Positions 6,404-13,226 of a stretch of DNA of 17,989 nucleotides are shown here, one piece after another (within the stretch, counting starts at the first letter, position 1; the number at the start of each line of letters is the position of its first letter). This stretch comes from JAFNGF01 sp964567045 (lineage in GTDB: Bacteria; Planctomycetota; Phycisphaerae; Sedimentisphaerales; Anaerobacaceae): contig CAZMLE010000074.1 in NCBI GenBank assembly GCA_964567045.1, forward strand, positions 1 to 17,989, read 5' to 3'. The position numbers were made by a program, and so were the translations under genes. Under the pieces are notes generated by a model, which saw only the letters and a program-made list of their open reading frames with translations, searched no databases and was not told the DNA's origin.

Positions 6404-8016
6404 GGCTTTTCTTTGTCTTTTTCGGTTCCTTGTTTGTCCTTTTTAATCACATCACTTTGCTCTTTTGCCGGAGCTTTTTCTTTTGTTACCTTCGGCTTTT
6501 CTTTGTCTTTTCCGGCTCCTTGTTTGTCCTTTTTAATCACATTACTTTGCTCTTTTGCCGGAGCCTTTTCTTTTGGTACTTTCGCCTTTTCTTTGTCTTT
6601 TCCGGCTCCTTGTTTGTCCTTTTTAATCAGATCGCTTTGCTTTTTTGCCGGAGCTTTTTCTTTTGTCACTTTCGCCTTTTCTTTGCCTTTTCCGGTTCCT
6701 TGTTTGTCCTTTTTAATCAGATCACTTTGCTCTTTTGCCTTCGTTTCTACTACAGCTATCTGTGACTTTTTTTGTTGGATTTGCTTCTCGAGTCGTTGCA
6801 ATTGTTTCTCAAGCTGTGCTATCTGGTCCTGGAGCATTTTTAATTCAGCTTCTGTTTCTGTCTTGGGCTTTTCGCTCACGGCAGGCGTATCGGCTGCGCT
6901 TTTGTTTGCTTTAGCCATCGGAAGCAGGAAAGCACCGAGGGCAAAAACAACCAGCATACCTACGATTCCGAGTTTTGCGCTTTTTGGTACGGGTCTCTCT
7001 AACATTTTTCTTATCCTTTCTTTCAATTGGTTTTTCGATTCGATAACACCGATCAACCTGAGGCTCAAAGCTGGACTGGCAAAGGCCAGCCTGGCCACAT
7101 TCAGCAGTGTCTCGGGGTACTGCTGGGCCTTAGGGCCCATAGCAACGAGCACTGTTTCATCAACCGCCTGCTCGCGTACTCTGCGAATTATCGCATTAGC
7201 GAGCCACAAGAGCGGATTATAAAGGTAAATTATCTGCAGGGCGGTCTGGACCGTATTAATCCACAAATCGCCGCGTTTTATATGCGCCAATTCGTGCATC
7301 AGAACCGTCCGCAGATGGCTCGAGCCGAGCGTAGGGCCGAGATTCCGCGGTAGCAGAATCACAGGCCTGAATAACCCGCATACAGCGGGACTTGTTGCGT
7401 TGGGCGAGATTTTCAGGCGGACTTTTATTTTTACTGCCATCCGCTCGCAGCAATAGTGCAGTGTGTCTTTCATAAGGCCGGTCGCCTCTTCAGCCTGGGC
7501 AATAAGTCCTCTGACAAAAATCGCCCGCTGCAGCAGCAACAGACACATTGCTGCCACCACCGCCAGCCATACTAAAAATGCAGCCCCCTGCCAGGAAAGC
7601 GCCGTCATGGATGGGCCCGGCGGATTAATCGGCGTAGCGGGCACACGCTCAGAGTCCAGCACAGGGACGGGCTCTGTCGGTCCCGGACGCTCGGTGCCCA
7701 CAAGGCGATGCTCGAATGGGAATCCGGAATCTGGAATCGAGGATCGAGAATCGAGATGATCTCTTTGGACAAATCCAAGTTTGTCGCCGAACCAGTAACC
7801 AAAACTCATAGGAAGTGACAGTGAAGTGGGCAGGACCAGCTTAACAAGTACCAGCATCCATATCCAATACCGAAATACTGCCCGAACCTTTTTGCGCAAA
7901 AGCAAATCCGCCAACAGCAAAATCAATACGAGCACGCTGGATTGGATCAGCATCGGCCCGGCAAATTCGACAAATGCTTTGCCTATCGAATTAATCTGTT
8001 GCAATATCTCACTCAT
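6388..8016 (-). CDS. M56-family (BlaR1/MecR1-like) membrane metalloprotease with Lys-rich repeat tail
   Basis: The product is 542 residues; GGAG lies 8 bases before the ATG. Membrane segments are at about 22-40, 50-68, 145-165 and 348-366. The zinc site HELAH is at 241-245, with Glu282 and Asp286 (EQAVDE) supplying the third-ligand motif, so the protease looks functional. Residues 390-425 form a coiled coil. The tail is three full and one partial copy of a 30-residue KE-rich repeat (429-538), followed by SRSK and the stop. No penicillin-binding sensor domain is present. The known role of the family is to sense a signal and cleave the BlaI-type repressor, here encoded 55 bases upstream in the same operon. 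Downstream remnants suggest the protein was once longer. A linker at about residues 87-99 is coded by a heptamer array. Confidence 0.88.
   Translation of the reverse strand: MSEILQQINSIGKAFVEFAGPMLIQSSVLVLILLLADLLLRKKVRAVFRYWIWMLVLVKLVLPTSLSLPMSFGYWFGDKLGFVQRDHLDSRSSIPDSGFPFEHRLVGTERPGPTEPVPVLDSERVPATPINPPGPSMTALSWQGAAFLVWLAVVAAMCLLLLQRAIFVRGLIAQAEEATGLMKDTLHYCCERMAVKIKVRLKISPNATSPAVCGLFRPVILLPRNLGPTLGSSHLRTVLMHELAHIKRGDLWINTVQTALQIIYLYNPLLWLANAIIRRVREQAVDETVLVAMGPKAQQYPETLLNVARLAFASPALSLRLIGVIESKNQLKERIRKMLERPVPKSAKLGIVGMLVVFALGAFLLPMAKANKSAADTPAVSEKPKTETEAELKMLQDQIAQLEKQLQRLEKQIQQKKSQIAVVETKAKEQSDLIKKDKQGTGKGKEKAKVTKEKAPAKKQSDLIKKDKQGAGKDKEKAKVPKEKAPAKEQSNVIKKDKQGAGKDKEKPKVTKEKAPAKEQSDVIKKDKQGTEKDKEKPSRSK
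6403..6739 (-). repeat. 90-bp tandem repeats coding a 30-residue KE-rich unit
   Basis: On the plus strand copies begin at 6403, 6493, 6583 and 6673 with CGGCTTTTCTTTG or CGCCTTTTCTTTG. Spacing is exactly 90 bases. The encoded unit is (E/K)QS(D/N)xIKKDKQGxxKxKEKxK followed by VxKEKAPAK. There are three full units and about two thirds of another. The spacing is a multiple of three, so copy-number change would lengthen or shorten the tail without shifting the frame. The break into the stop occurs at the 3' end of the last copy. Confidence 0.9.
7720..7754. repeat. Five-unit heptamer array inside the M56 coding sequence
   Basis: Consecutive heptamers GAATCCG, GAATCTG, GAATCGA, GGATCGA and GAATCGA. 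They encode the loop after the second membrane segment of the M56 protein, on the minus strand. A change of one unit (7 bases) would shift the reading frame. Confidence 0.75.
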
Positions 8017-8071
8017 GACTGGGACTCCAGGTATACCGGACGTTGCCGTCCGCGGTTTTGTTACACCTACA

Positions 8072-8473
8072 CTATTTTTTTCTGCCGGGCTTGACGCTGC
8101 TGCGTTTTCTTCTGATTAGCACTTCCAGTTCTCGTAGCTGTTCCTGCGACAACTGGTTGGTATCTACCAGAAACTGCATCATAGGGGTAAGTGCTCCATC
8201 AAAGGCCCTTTTTACCGCCCGCATAATCTCGCCTCTTTGGGCTTGTTTCCTGGTTACAGCCGAGCGATATAAGGTAAGATTACGAATCTTCTCAGCACTG
8301 AGCAGACCTTTGGTTACCATCCGATCCATAAGGGTTTTGACAGTGCTGTAGTGCCAGCCTTTTTGCTTCTGCAGCAGCTCCTGGACGGTCGGTGCCGCAC
8401 ATGGCTCGTTGTCCCAGACGGCCTGCATGATCGTCCATTCGCCTTCAGTAAGCTCATGATTTATCTTTGGCAT
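8072..8473 (-). CDS. blaI: BlaI/MecI-family transcriptional repressor
   Basis: The product is 133 residues, the usual length for the family. The N-terminal winged helix is intact: LTEGEWTIMQAVWDNEPCAAPTVQELL (8-34), then WHYSTVKTLMDRMVTKGLL (about 40-58). The C-terminal helices (AVKRAFDGALTPMMQFLV, LRELEVLIRRK) form the dimerisation part. AAAGGAG sits 6 bases before the ATG. It is first in an operon with the M56 protease, the normal arrangement in which the protease relieves repression. The promoter carries a TACA-TGTA dyad, so self-regulation is likely. In planctomycetes such pairs are numerous and are not evidence of beta-lactam resistance. Confidence 0.93.
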   Translation of the reverse strand: MPKINHELTEGEWTIMQAVWDNEPCAAPTVQELLQKQKGWHYSTVKTLMDRMVTKGLLSAEKIRNLTLYRSAVTRKQAQRGEIMRAVKRAFDGALTPMMQFLVDTNQLSQEQLRELEVLIRRKRSSVKPGRKK

Positions 8474-8502
8474 AATAGACTCCTTTCTCTCTAACGCTGA
8501 AG

Positions 8503-8531
8503 AGAATACTTTACAATTGTAGAGATTGCAA
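8503..8531 (-). promoter_or_regulatory. blaI promoter with embedded BlaI-type operator
   Basis: On the minus strand the -35 box TTGCAA (8526-8531) and the -10 box TATTCT (8503-8508) are 17 bases apart. Between them lies the perfect dyad TACAATTGTA (8512-8521), with the TACA/TGTA half-sites known from bla and mec operators. Repressor bound there would block RNA polymerase directly, giving an autoregulated blaI-M56 operon. Confidence 0.75.
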
Positions 8532-8532
8532 G

Positions 8533-8567
8533 AAAAAAGCAGATTTTTTGAAAAATTTTTATCTGCT
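8533..8567 (-). terminator. Terminator of the beta-propeller gene
   Basis: Arms AGCAGAT (8538-8544) and ATCTGCT (8561-8567) pair perfectly, with further A/T pairing possible inside. On the minus strand the hairpin is followed by six T (plus-strand A-run 8533-8538). It ends leftward transcription just before the blaI promoter. Confidence 0.7.
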
Positions 8568-8696
8568 CCAGTATTTTTGGGAAGTGAGTCTTTTTGCCGC
8601 CAGCAACCGCTTTCTTTCCGTTAAGGGCAAAGACGCCTGCCGAATTGGCTGCGGAAGTCGCTAAAGAGCACATCGTGAACTAATCTGAATGTCGGA

Positions 8697-9812
8697 TCAC
8701 CTACCTATCGGGTTTTCCTGGCATGGCTTTAAGAAAACGAGATCCCACTTTGATAGCCCGGCGACAAAAAGTCGTGCTGTTTTGCCGGCCAGCTTGTCAG
8801 TCTCCCGCTTTGTCACGTCTGTGCCAACAACCTGTGGGTACCATTTTGACTTCTCCAGTTCGCTGGCATCGAGAATCTTAATCGGCTTTGTCCATCCGGT
8901 TGGCTCGGCCAGGTCTGCGTTGAAACTTATGTAGATTCCCTCCTGATTCCAATCTTTATCCCTGGCGCGGTTAAGGAGCATCACCCACACATTCAGATGC
9001 GTATTCCAGTGGACAGAAGGGCCCCAGAAGGCGTCGGCGTCCGGGCGGTGCCAATCGATTACTGCGGGCAAGATTGGCGTGAGGTGCCCGCCGATGCCGG
9101 GTTCGGCCCATCGCCCTCGATGCCATTTGGCGACCTTGCCTTTGGGCCTATCTCGCTCTTCGTAAGGCATTCGTGCCACAGCCACGCCCTGCTCGGCTTT
9201 ATCGGCATGATAGGTGCTTATGAAAAAGTACAGATACTTTTTGCCGCGGTCGCCCACGACTGCAAAATCACCGTTGCCTCCCACGAAGTATTTGTTTGCC
9301 GAGTCTAAGTTATTGGAGCCGGAAGGTGCTTCGAGAATGATGCCCAGGTCTTGCCAGGTAAGGCCGTTATCTGTCGAGACCATCGCACCTATCCGCGGCG
9401 CAGTTCTATCAGGCGTAAGAGGCGGCTCATTGTGATACCACATGTAGAGCTTGCCGTCGTCGGCCTTGTGTGTTGATTCAATCCAGCGGCCGCCCATTGT
9501 CCAGCCTGCTTCGTTGTCAAAGCTAACACGCTGTGAGGGCCGGCTAAGATGAAAAATGTCGGGCCCGAATGAACGAAATGGATGTCCTGTCGAATAGAAA
9601 ATGTACATGGTGTCGCCGTCCCAGTGTGCCGAGCTGCTGCAGTCGACATCGCCGGGCTTATTCGGGTCCATGTTACCGTGCACAACGCCTGGAAACTGTA
9701 AGCGCGGCGCATCTCGCAAAATGACAGAATACTGCTGCAAAGAGCTACCGGCGGCAAACCAAGCCGGCAGCCACGTCACTAACAAGGTCGAAAGCGATGC
9801 TGAAGTTCTCAT
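8697..9812 (-). CDS. Secreted five-bladed beta-propeller protein, glycoside hydrolase-like
   Basis: The product is 371 residues with a signal peptide in the first ~25 (LLVTWLPAWFAAG). An AAGGAAAG-type ribosome site precedes the ATG. The body shows the repeated blades of GH43/GH117-like or sialidase-like propellers: DCSSSAHWDGDTMYIFYS, GRWIESTHKADDGKLYMWYH, IGAMVSTDNGLTWQDLG (an Asp-box-like turn), DFAVVGDRGKKYLYFFIS, DAFWGPSVHWNTHLNVWVML and GIYISFNADLAEPTGW. Acidic residues at blade tips could be catalytic, but the exact family cannot be fixed by eye. Likely role: extracellular or periplasmic breakdown of a polysaccharide. It appears to be a single-gene unit ending in its own terminator. About 120 bases between its stop and that terminator hold nothing recognisable. 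Confidence 0.75.
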   Translation of the reverse strand: MRTSASLSTLLVTWLPAWFAAGSSLQQYSVILRDAPRLQFPGVVHGNMDPNKPGDVDCSSSAHWDGDTMYIFYSTGHPFRSFGPDIFHLSRPSQRVSFDNEAGWTMGGRWIESTHKADDGKLYMWYHNEPPLTPDRTAPRIGAMVSTDNGLTWQDLGIILEAPSGSNNLDSANKYFVGGNGDFAVVGDRGKKYLYFFISTYHADKAEQGVAVARMPYEERDRPKGKVAKWHRGRWAEPGIGGHLTPILPAVIDWHRPDADAFWGPSVHWNTHLNVWVMLLNRARDKDWNQEGIYISFNADLAEPTGWTKPIKILDASELEKSKWYPQVVGTDVTKRETDKLAGKTARLFVAGLSKWDLVFLKPCQENPIGR

Positions 9813-9910
9813 ACCCTTTCCTTATTTGGCACATGTGCTTTATCGCAAAGACGATAGAGTCTACCGCCCTTGATTTGCTTGTTCAAGAGTAGAGTTAGTG
9901 CGCGGAGGCT

Positions 9911-10014
9911 GAGATTGCCACGGCCCCGGCACGCCTGGGCCTCGCAATGACATGAAAACTGAGCACTTTGTCATTGCGAGGAGTCCCGATAGATCGGGAC
10001 GACGAAGCAATCTC
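9911..10014. repeat. REP-like compound palindromic element
   Basis: The outer arms are GAGATTGC (9911-9918) and GCAATCTC (10007-10014). The inner arms are CTCGCAATGAC (9941-9951) and GTCATTGCGAG (9970-9980), all exact. The right arm contains its own hairpin, GTCCCGAT and ATCGGGAC (9983-10000). 'GTCATTGCGAGGAG…CGAAGCAATCTC' resembles a dispersed intergenic sequence I recall from several unrelated bacterial genomes. Here two partial copies face each other. It could work as an mRNA-stabilising hairpin or be a non-autonomous mobile unit. Confidence 0.7.
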
Positions 10015-10192
10015 CGGTTTGGGAACAAGCCTGGAAGCCGGGATCCAGCTTCTATTGGGCGTTTGAAAAGTTTTACGGGGAAATTTATACTGAGATTGTA
10101 CTATCGGGACTATACGTTATATTGACGGTAACCTCTCGCGGAAAGTGCTCGTTGAAACGCCGGAGCAGTGATATTATTCCAGTGCATAGCCT

Positions 10193-10293
10193 GGGAAAGC
10201 ATCCAGGATCGACTAATACCGATAGACTTTGACAGCTTTCCCGGAGGGTAGGGCAATGGCCCGGCCTTTTGATGGTGCGACCTATTGCCTTTT
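10193..10293 (+). promoter_or_regulatory. Possible structured leader before the HEPN gene
   Basis: GGGAAAGC (10193-10200) pairs with GCTTTCCC (10235-10242). GGCAAT (10252-10257) pairs with ATTGCC (10284-10289), and four T follow directly. The second looks like a weak terminator or attenuator 14 bases before the start codon. No known riboswitch class is recognised, and the element may be chance or a leftover of a mobile sequence. Confidence 0.3.
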
Positions 10294-10307
10294 GAGAAAG
10301 GACAGAA

Positions 10308-10760
10308 ATGAATCTGAGGGAAATCATTACGAACTGGGTAAAAATCTCAAGACAACAAGCGTTTGAAACCAATGATGTCTTTTTTAGATTTATGTCTCTG
10401 TGGATTGCCTTCAATGCCTACTTTACCTTCAAATACGGAAACATCCGCGATACGGAAAAACCGCAAAGATTCGCACAGGAGCAAAAAACTGGCAAACGAC
10501 ATCAAGAGTTGCTGCAAACCGATAGCGTTTATGAAAACGGCGTTGCCACAATAGCAGAAAAGGGAGTCACCGAGTTAAAGAGCAGGAAGCACTACACCAT
10601 TGCAGACACGAGAGATCTCTGCCAAGTTATGGACTGCATCTACACAATCAGATGTAATCTGTTTCACGGCAATAAACTTACGGATGATCTTAGAGATCAA
10701 AAACTGGTGGCTGCAAGTCTTGCTATCTTGGATAAATTAGCCGAGATCATAACACGCTAA
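10308..10760 (+). CDS. HEPN-like domain protein
   Basis: The product is 150 residues, with GAAAGGA ending 5 bases before the ATG. The protein is all-helical in appearance and ends with the sequence IRCNLFHGNK, in which Arg115-x4-His120 matches the RxxxxH motif of HEPN domains. The early segment FFRFMSLWIAFNAYF is typical of HEPN-type families in which 'WIAFNA' precedes the nuclease motif. Proteins with this motif are often metal-independent RNases in toxin-antitoxin or defence loci; others are inactive scaffolds. No nucleotidyltransferase (MNT) or other antitoxin partner is adjacent. It is a solitary gene between a repeat-rich interval and a converging metabolic operon. Function is inferred from the motif only. 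Confidence 0.65.
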   Translation: MNLREIITNWVKISRQQAFETNDVFFRFMSLWIAFNAYFTFKYGNIRDTEKPQRFAQEQKTGKRHQELLQTDSVYENGVATIAEKGVTELKSRKHYTIADTRDLCQVMDCIYTIRCNLFHGNKLTDDLRDQKLVAASLAILDKLAEIITR

Positions 10761-10853
10761 TTTTCGCAGTGTGGGCGAAGACACGCTGTACAAAGTATGT
10801 TTTACTTGCGCACTCAGGCCAAGACGGACATACTCTCAGCCGGGGGCCGCACG

Positions 10854-11849
10854 CTAACTTCGCCAGGGACGTGTGCGTTTGGCGTCGGCCAGGATTTTAT
10901 TGGCGATCAGAACGTCCTCGGCGATCTCAAAGTCGAACATGCCGGCAAGAATATGGTCGGCGCCATTTTCAACGACGTATTTGAACGCATCCTGCGGCGG
11001 AATGGCGCCGGCAGCCATTACCTTAAAGGCAATCCAGGGTTTGGTCACAGTCTTCATAACCTCGATAGTCTTTTCAGGCTCTTTACACCAATAGCCCGGA
11101 ACCTCATTGTAGGGATTTTTCAACTCGTGCGGTTTTGGAGCACTCGGGTAGTTGTGGTGATGAAATGTCTTAATATAGAAGTCGGCGGGGATTTTGTTCT
11201 TCTCACACTCGATGACCACTCGCAGGTCGTGACCACCAACGCCTGAGGGAGCACCGAGGTCTTTGGCGATCTCAACAGCCTGCCTGATCAAATCGACCTT
11301 ACCCTCGGCGATAAGCCGGTCGGCGTGCACACCCCAAAGATAGATTGCGTCGGCGCCTTCGTCCAGCAGGGCTTTTACATCATCGGTGTACGCCTTCATG
11401 CCCGGCTCAACAGCGGCGGTGGAGCATATAATCCATTGGATTTTGCCGCCCTGACGCAGGCGGTATTTCTTGAGCATATCCACAATGCCGGGCGGGTTAT
11501 GTATTGATAGTGTGTTGATACCGTGAGCCTCGGCCAGGGCCATCGTCTCGAAGATTTTCTCTTCGGTGTTGTAATGGGCGGTCAGGTTGTAGACATATTT
11601 CAGGTCCCGGCTGTGGGTGTAGTGCGTCAGCAAATTTCCGCCCAGCAGCACCCGGCTTACGTTGAGATTGCCAATCCGTCCTCGCGGCAACACGGCTTGT
11701 GGTGCGCCGAGCTGCTTTTGGGCGCCCGATTTTCGGGCCTCGTCCTGGGCAAATAAGCTGGCTCCGCCGGTCTGCAGCGCCAATGCACTGCCGGCAGAAA
11801 TCTGGAGCGACTTCTCGATAAATCTGCGACGATTCAGTTTCGATGACAT
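10854..11849 (-). CDS. TAT-exported aldo/keto-reductase-like TIM-barrel protein
   Basis: The product is 331 residues from ATG 11849, fixed by a full AAGGAGG 6 bases upstream. A longer open frame to 11888 overlaps the preceding gene and is not used. RRRFIEKSLQISAGSALAL (7-25) is a Tat signal. The body has barrel-like elements: PRGRIGNLNVSRVLLGGNLL, the helix EEKIFETMALAEAHGINTL, then GKIQWIICSTA, DEGADAIYLWGVHADRLI, SGVGGHDLRVVIECEKN and KPWIAFKVMAAGAIPPQDA. It resembles planctomycete proteins annotated as aldo/keto reductase relatives. The usual Asp-Tyr-Lys-His tetrad could not be confirmed by eye. It is last in the three-gene operon and starts 14 bases after the previous stop. Likely works on the same sugar derivative in the periplasm. 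Confidence 0.75.
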   Translation of the reverse strand: MSSKLNRRRFIEKSLQISAGSALALQTGGASLFAQDEARKSGAQKQLGAPQAVLPRGRIGNLNVSRVLLGGNLLTHYTHSRDLKYVYNLTAHYNTEEKIFETMALAEAHGINTLSIHNPPGIVDMLKKYRLRQGGKIQWIICSTAAVEPGMKAYTDDVKALLDEGADAIYLWGVHADRLIAEGKVDLIRQAVEIAKDLGAPSGVGGHDLRVVIECEKNKIPADFYIKTFHHHNYPSAPKPHELKNPYNEVPGYWCKEPEKTIEVMKTVTKPWIAFKVMAAGAIPPQDAFKYVVENGADHILAGMFDFEIAEDVLIANKILADAKRTRPWRS

Positions 11850-11863
11850 GGGTATCCTCCTTC

Positions 11864-13177
11864 TTAACTGCCTCTGCCTGCGCACCATCTGATCGAGCGT
11901 GCAATCAACTGCCGATAGTTTGCCTCGGCATACACGCTGGGGCCGTGGCCTACCTGGATGCAGCAGATTTTGGCCTTGCCATAGTTCCTGACCCAGCCGA
12001 CCGGCTTGTCACTTGTTGGATCATCGGTAGTCAAGAGCACGCGATTATCCTTCTGGAATCCGCAATTCTTGTACGTTTCATCGTGGGTAGAAAAATCAGC
12101 GATGCCACGTGTGATCGGGTGCTTGCTATCTGCTATGTGTACAGTGAAATCCACATCGTGTTTGTATGTGCTTGCCGCATTCTCGGCTGTCGGTTTCAAA
12201 TAGTATTTGCCACCGATGATCTTGCCATACTCGTTCCACTGCTGGAAAGACCCCATCGAATGGTGCAACGCCAGCACTCCGACGCCGCGATTGAGCAATT
12301 TGGTGAAGTTCTCCTGCCGCTTCGGTGATATGTTTTGAGTCATATTAAATAGCACAATCACATCGTAGTCCCATCCGCTTATGTCCTCAAATATCTCGCT
12401 GTGGTCCTTTTGTTCTGCCTGGACGTACTCGATATCATCGTAGCCTTCAAACAGCGACAAAAACGGTTTTTCTTCAAAGTCGTGCCCACCGGTAACCACC
12501 ACCGCTTTAATTTTTTTAGCCGGCTCTGAGGGCAACGGCTTAACCATAATATTCTTGAAGTAGACGACGCTATTTGGGTCGTGTCCCTGCAGAGCAAACG
12601 TCCCGCTTGACAACTTGCGGCCTGGCCAATCCTCACGGATAACGTTTTCCGGCTCGGTATAATCGACCACCGTTTCGCCGTTGACTTTGATGGTGATGTG
12701 TTTGCCTCTGACGATGATGTGCTCGGTAAACCACTGGTTGTCCTTTGCGGGCGTCTCCTTGACATTGACAACGTCATAAAGGCTGCCCGTCCTTTTCCAG
12801 TCCCCCTTATAGCTGTTGTTGACCTGGACTTCATAGCCTTTGCCCGGCCAGCCGGTCTGCTGATACTCGGTATGAAAATATATGCCCGAATTTGAGCCCG
12901 GCTCGGTCATAACATCTGCCTTGAACTCGAAATTCTTAAAGTTGGCATTTTCCACCGGGCCTACATAGAAGAGATGACTGCGAGGACCTTTGACCACTAT
13001 CATTCCGTCGCGGACGCTGAAAGTGTCTTTGTTCTCGCTGGCCTTCCAGCCATTCAATGTCTTGCCGTCAAAAAGACTCTGCCAGTCCGCCGCTTTAGTG
13101 TACATTTTCTCCGCCGATTGGCACCCAGCCAGAAGTACACTTGCACAGGCCACCATTAGCAGTAACTTCCTTGCCAT
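11864..13177 (-). CDS. Lipoprotein with DUF1080 (3-keto-disaccharide hydrolase) and ThuA domains
   Basis: The product is 437 residues from ATG 13177, with GAGGAG upstream. The open frame extends to 13348, but that part overlaps the previous gene's end. Lipobox LLAGC places the lipidated Cys at 19, so the protein is membrane-anchored outside the cytoplasm. Residues 32-213 form the DUF1080 laminin-G-like fold: WQSLFDGKTLNGWK, FEFKADVMTEPGSNSGIYF, GYEVQVNN, then SSGTFALQGHDPNSVVYFKNI. Residues 222-435 are a ThuA (trehalose-utilisation, glutamine-amidotransferase-like) domain: KAVVVTGGHDFEEKPF, then YDVIVLFNMTQ, GVGVLALHHSMGSFQQW, and HPITRGIADF, with VGHGPSVYAEANYRQLI near the end. DUF1080 proteins are known to cleave 3-keto-glycosides. 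The upstream oxidoreductase would supply the 3-keto substrate. The fusion of the two domains is common in planctomycetes and Bacteroidota. Confidence 0.88.
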   Translation of the reverse strand: MARKLLLMVACASVLLAGCQSAEKMYTKAADWQSLFDGKTLNGWKASENKDTFSVRDGMIVVKGPRSHLFYVGPVENANFKNFEFKADVMTEPGSNSGIYFHTEYQQTGWPGKGYEVQVNNSYKGDWKRTGSLYDVVNVKETPAKDNQWFTEHIIVRGKHITIKVNGETVVDYTEPENVIREDWPGRKLSSGTFALQGHDPNSVVYFKNIMVKPLPSEPAKKIKAVVVTGGHDFEEKPFLSLFEGYDDIEYVQAEQKDHSEIFEDISGWDYDVIVLFNMTQNISPKRQENFTKLLNRGVGVLALHHSMGSFQQWNEYGKIIGGKYYLKPTAENAASTYKHDVDFTVHIADSKHPITRGIADFSTHDETYKNCGFQKDNRVLLTTDDPTSDKPVGWVRNYGKAKICCIQVGHGPSVYAEANYRQLIARSIRWCAGRGS

Positions 13178-13226
13178 TCTAGTTTTCTCCTCAATAGTTG
13201 AACTTTTTCTTGTCGGTCTTTTGCCC

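Larger units (their letters stand above)
9813..10307. other. Non-coding interval with palindromic element and hairpin-rich leader
   Basis: No supportable gene lies here. The left part is the 5' side of the propeller gene. The centre (9911-10014) is a compound palindrome. The right part (10193-10293) contains two inverted repeats ahead of the HEPN gene. A minus-strand open frame at 10085-10414 overlaps these structures and the HEPN gene and has no family resemblance. Confidence 0.7.

Noticed and set aside
6403..6739. Regular repeats considered as a CRISPR array
   Set aside because: The repeats are contiguous 90-base coding units with no spacers, in frame with the M56 protein.
6218..7222. 334-residue plus-strand open frame rich in Phe and Ser
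   Set aside because: It is the antisense of the KE-rich repeats and the M56 gene; its internal repetition merely mirrors the 90-bp units, and it lacks a ribosome site and any family pattern.
8491..8673. 60-residue minus-strand open frame before blaI
   Set aside because: It spans the terminator and the blaI promoter-operator and has no ribosome site or family features.
10085..10414. 109-residue minus-strand open frame
   Set aside because: It crosses the hairpin region and the start of the better-supported HEPN gene and shows no recognisable motif.
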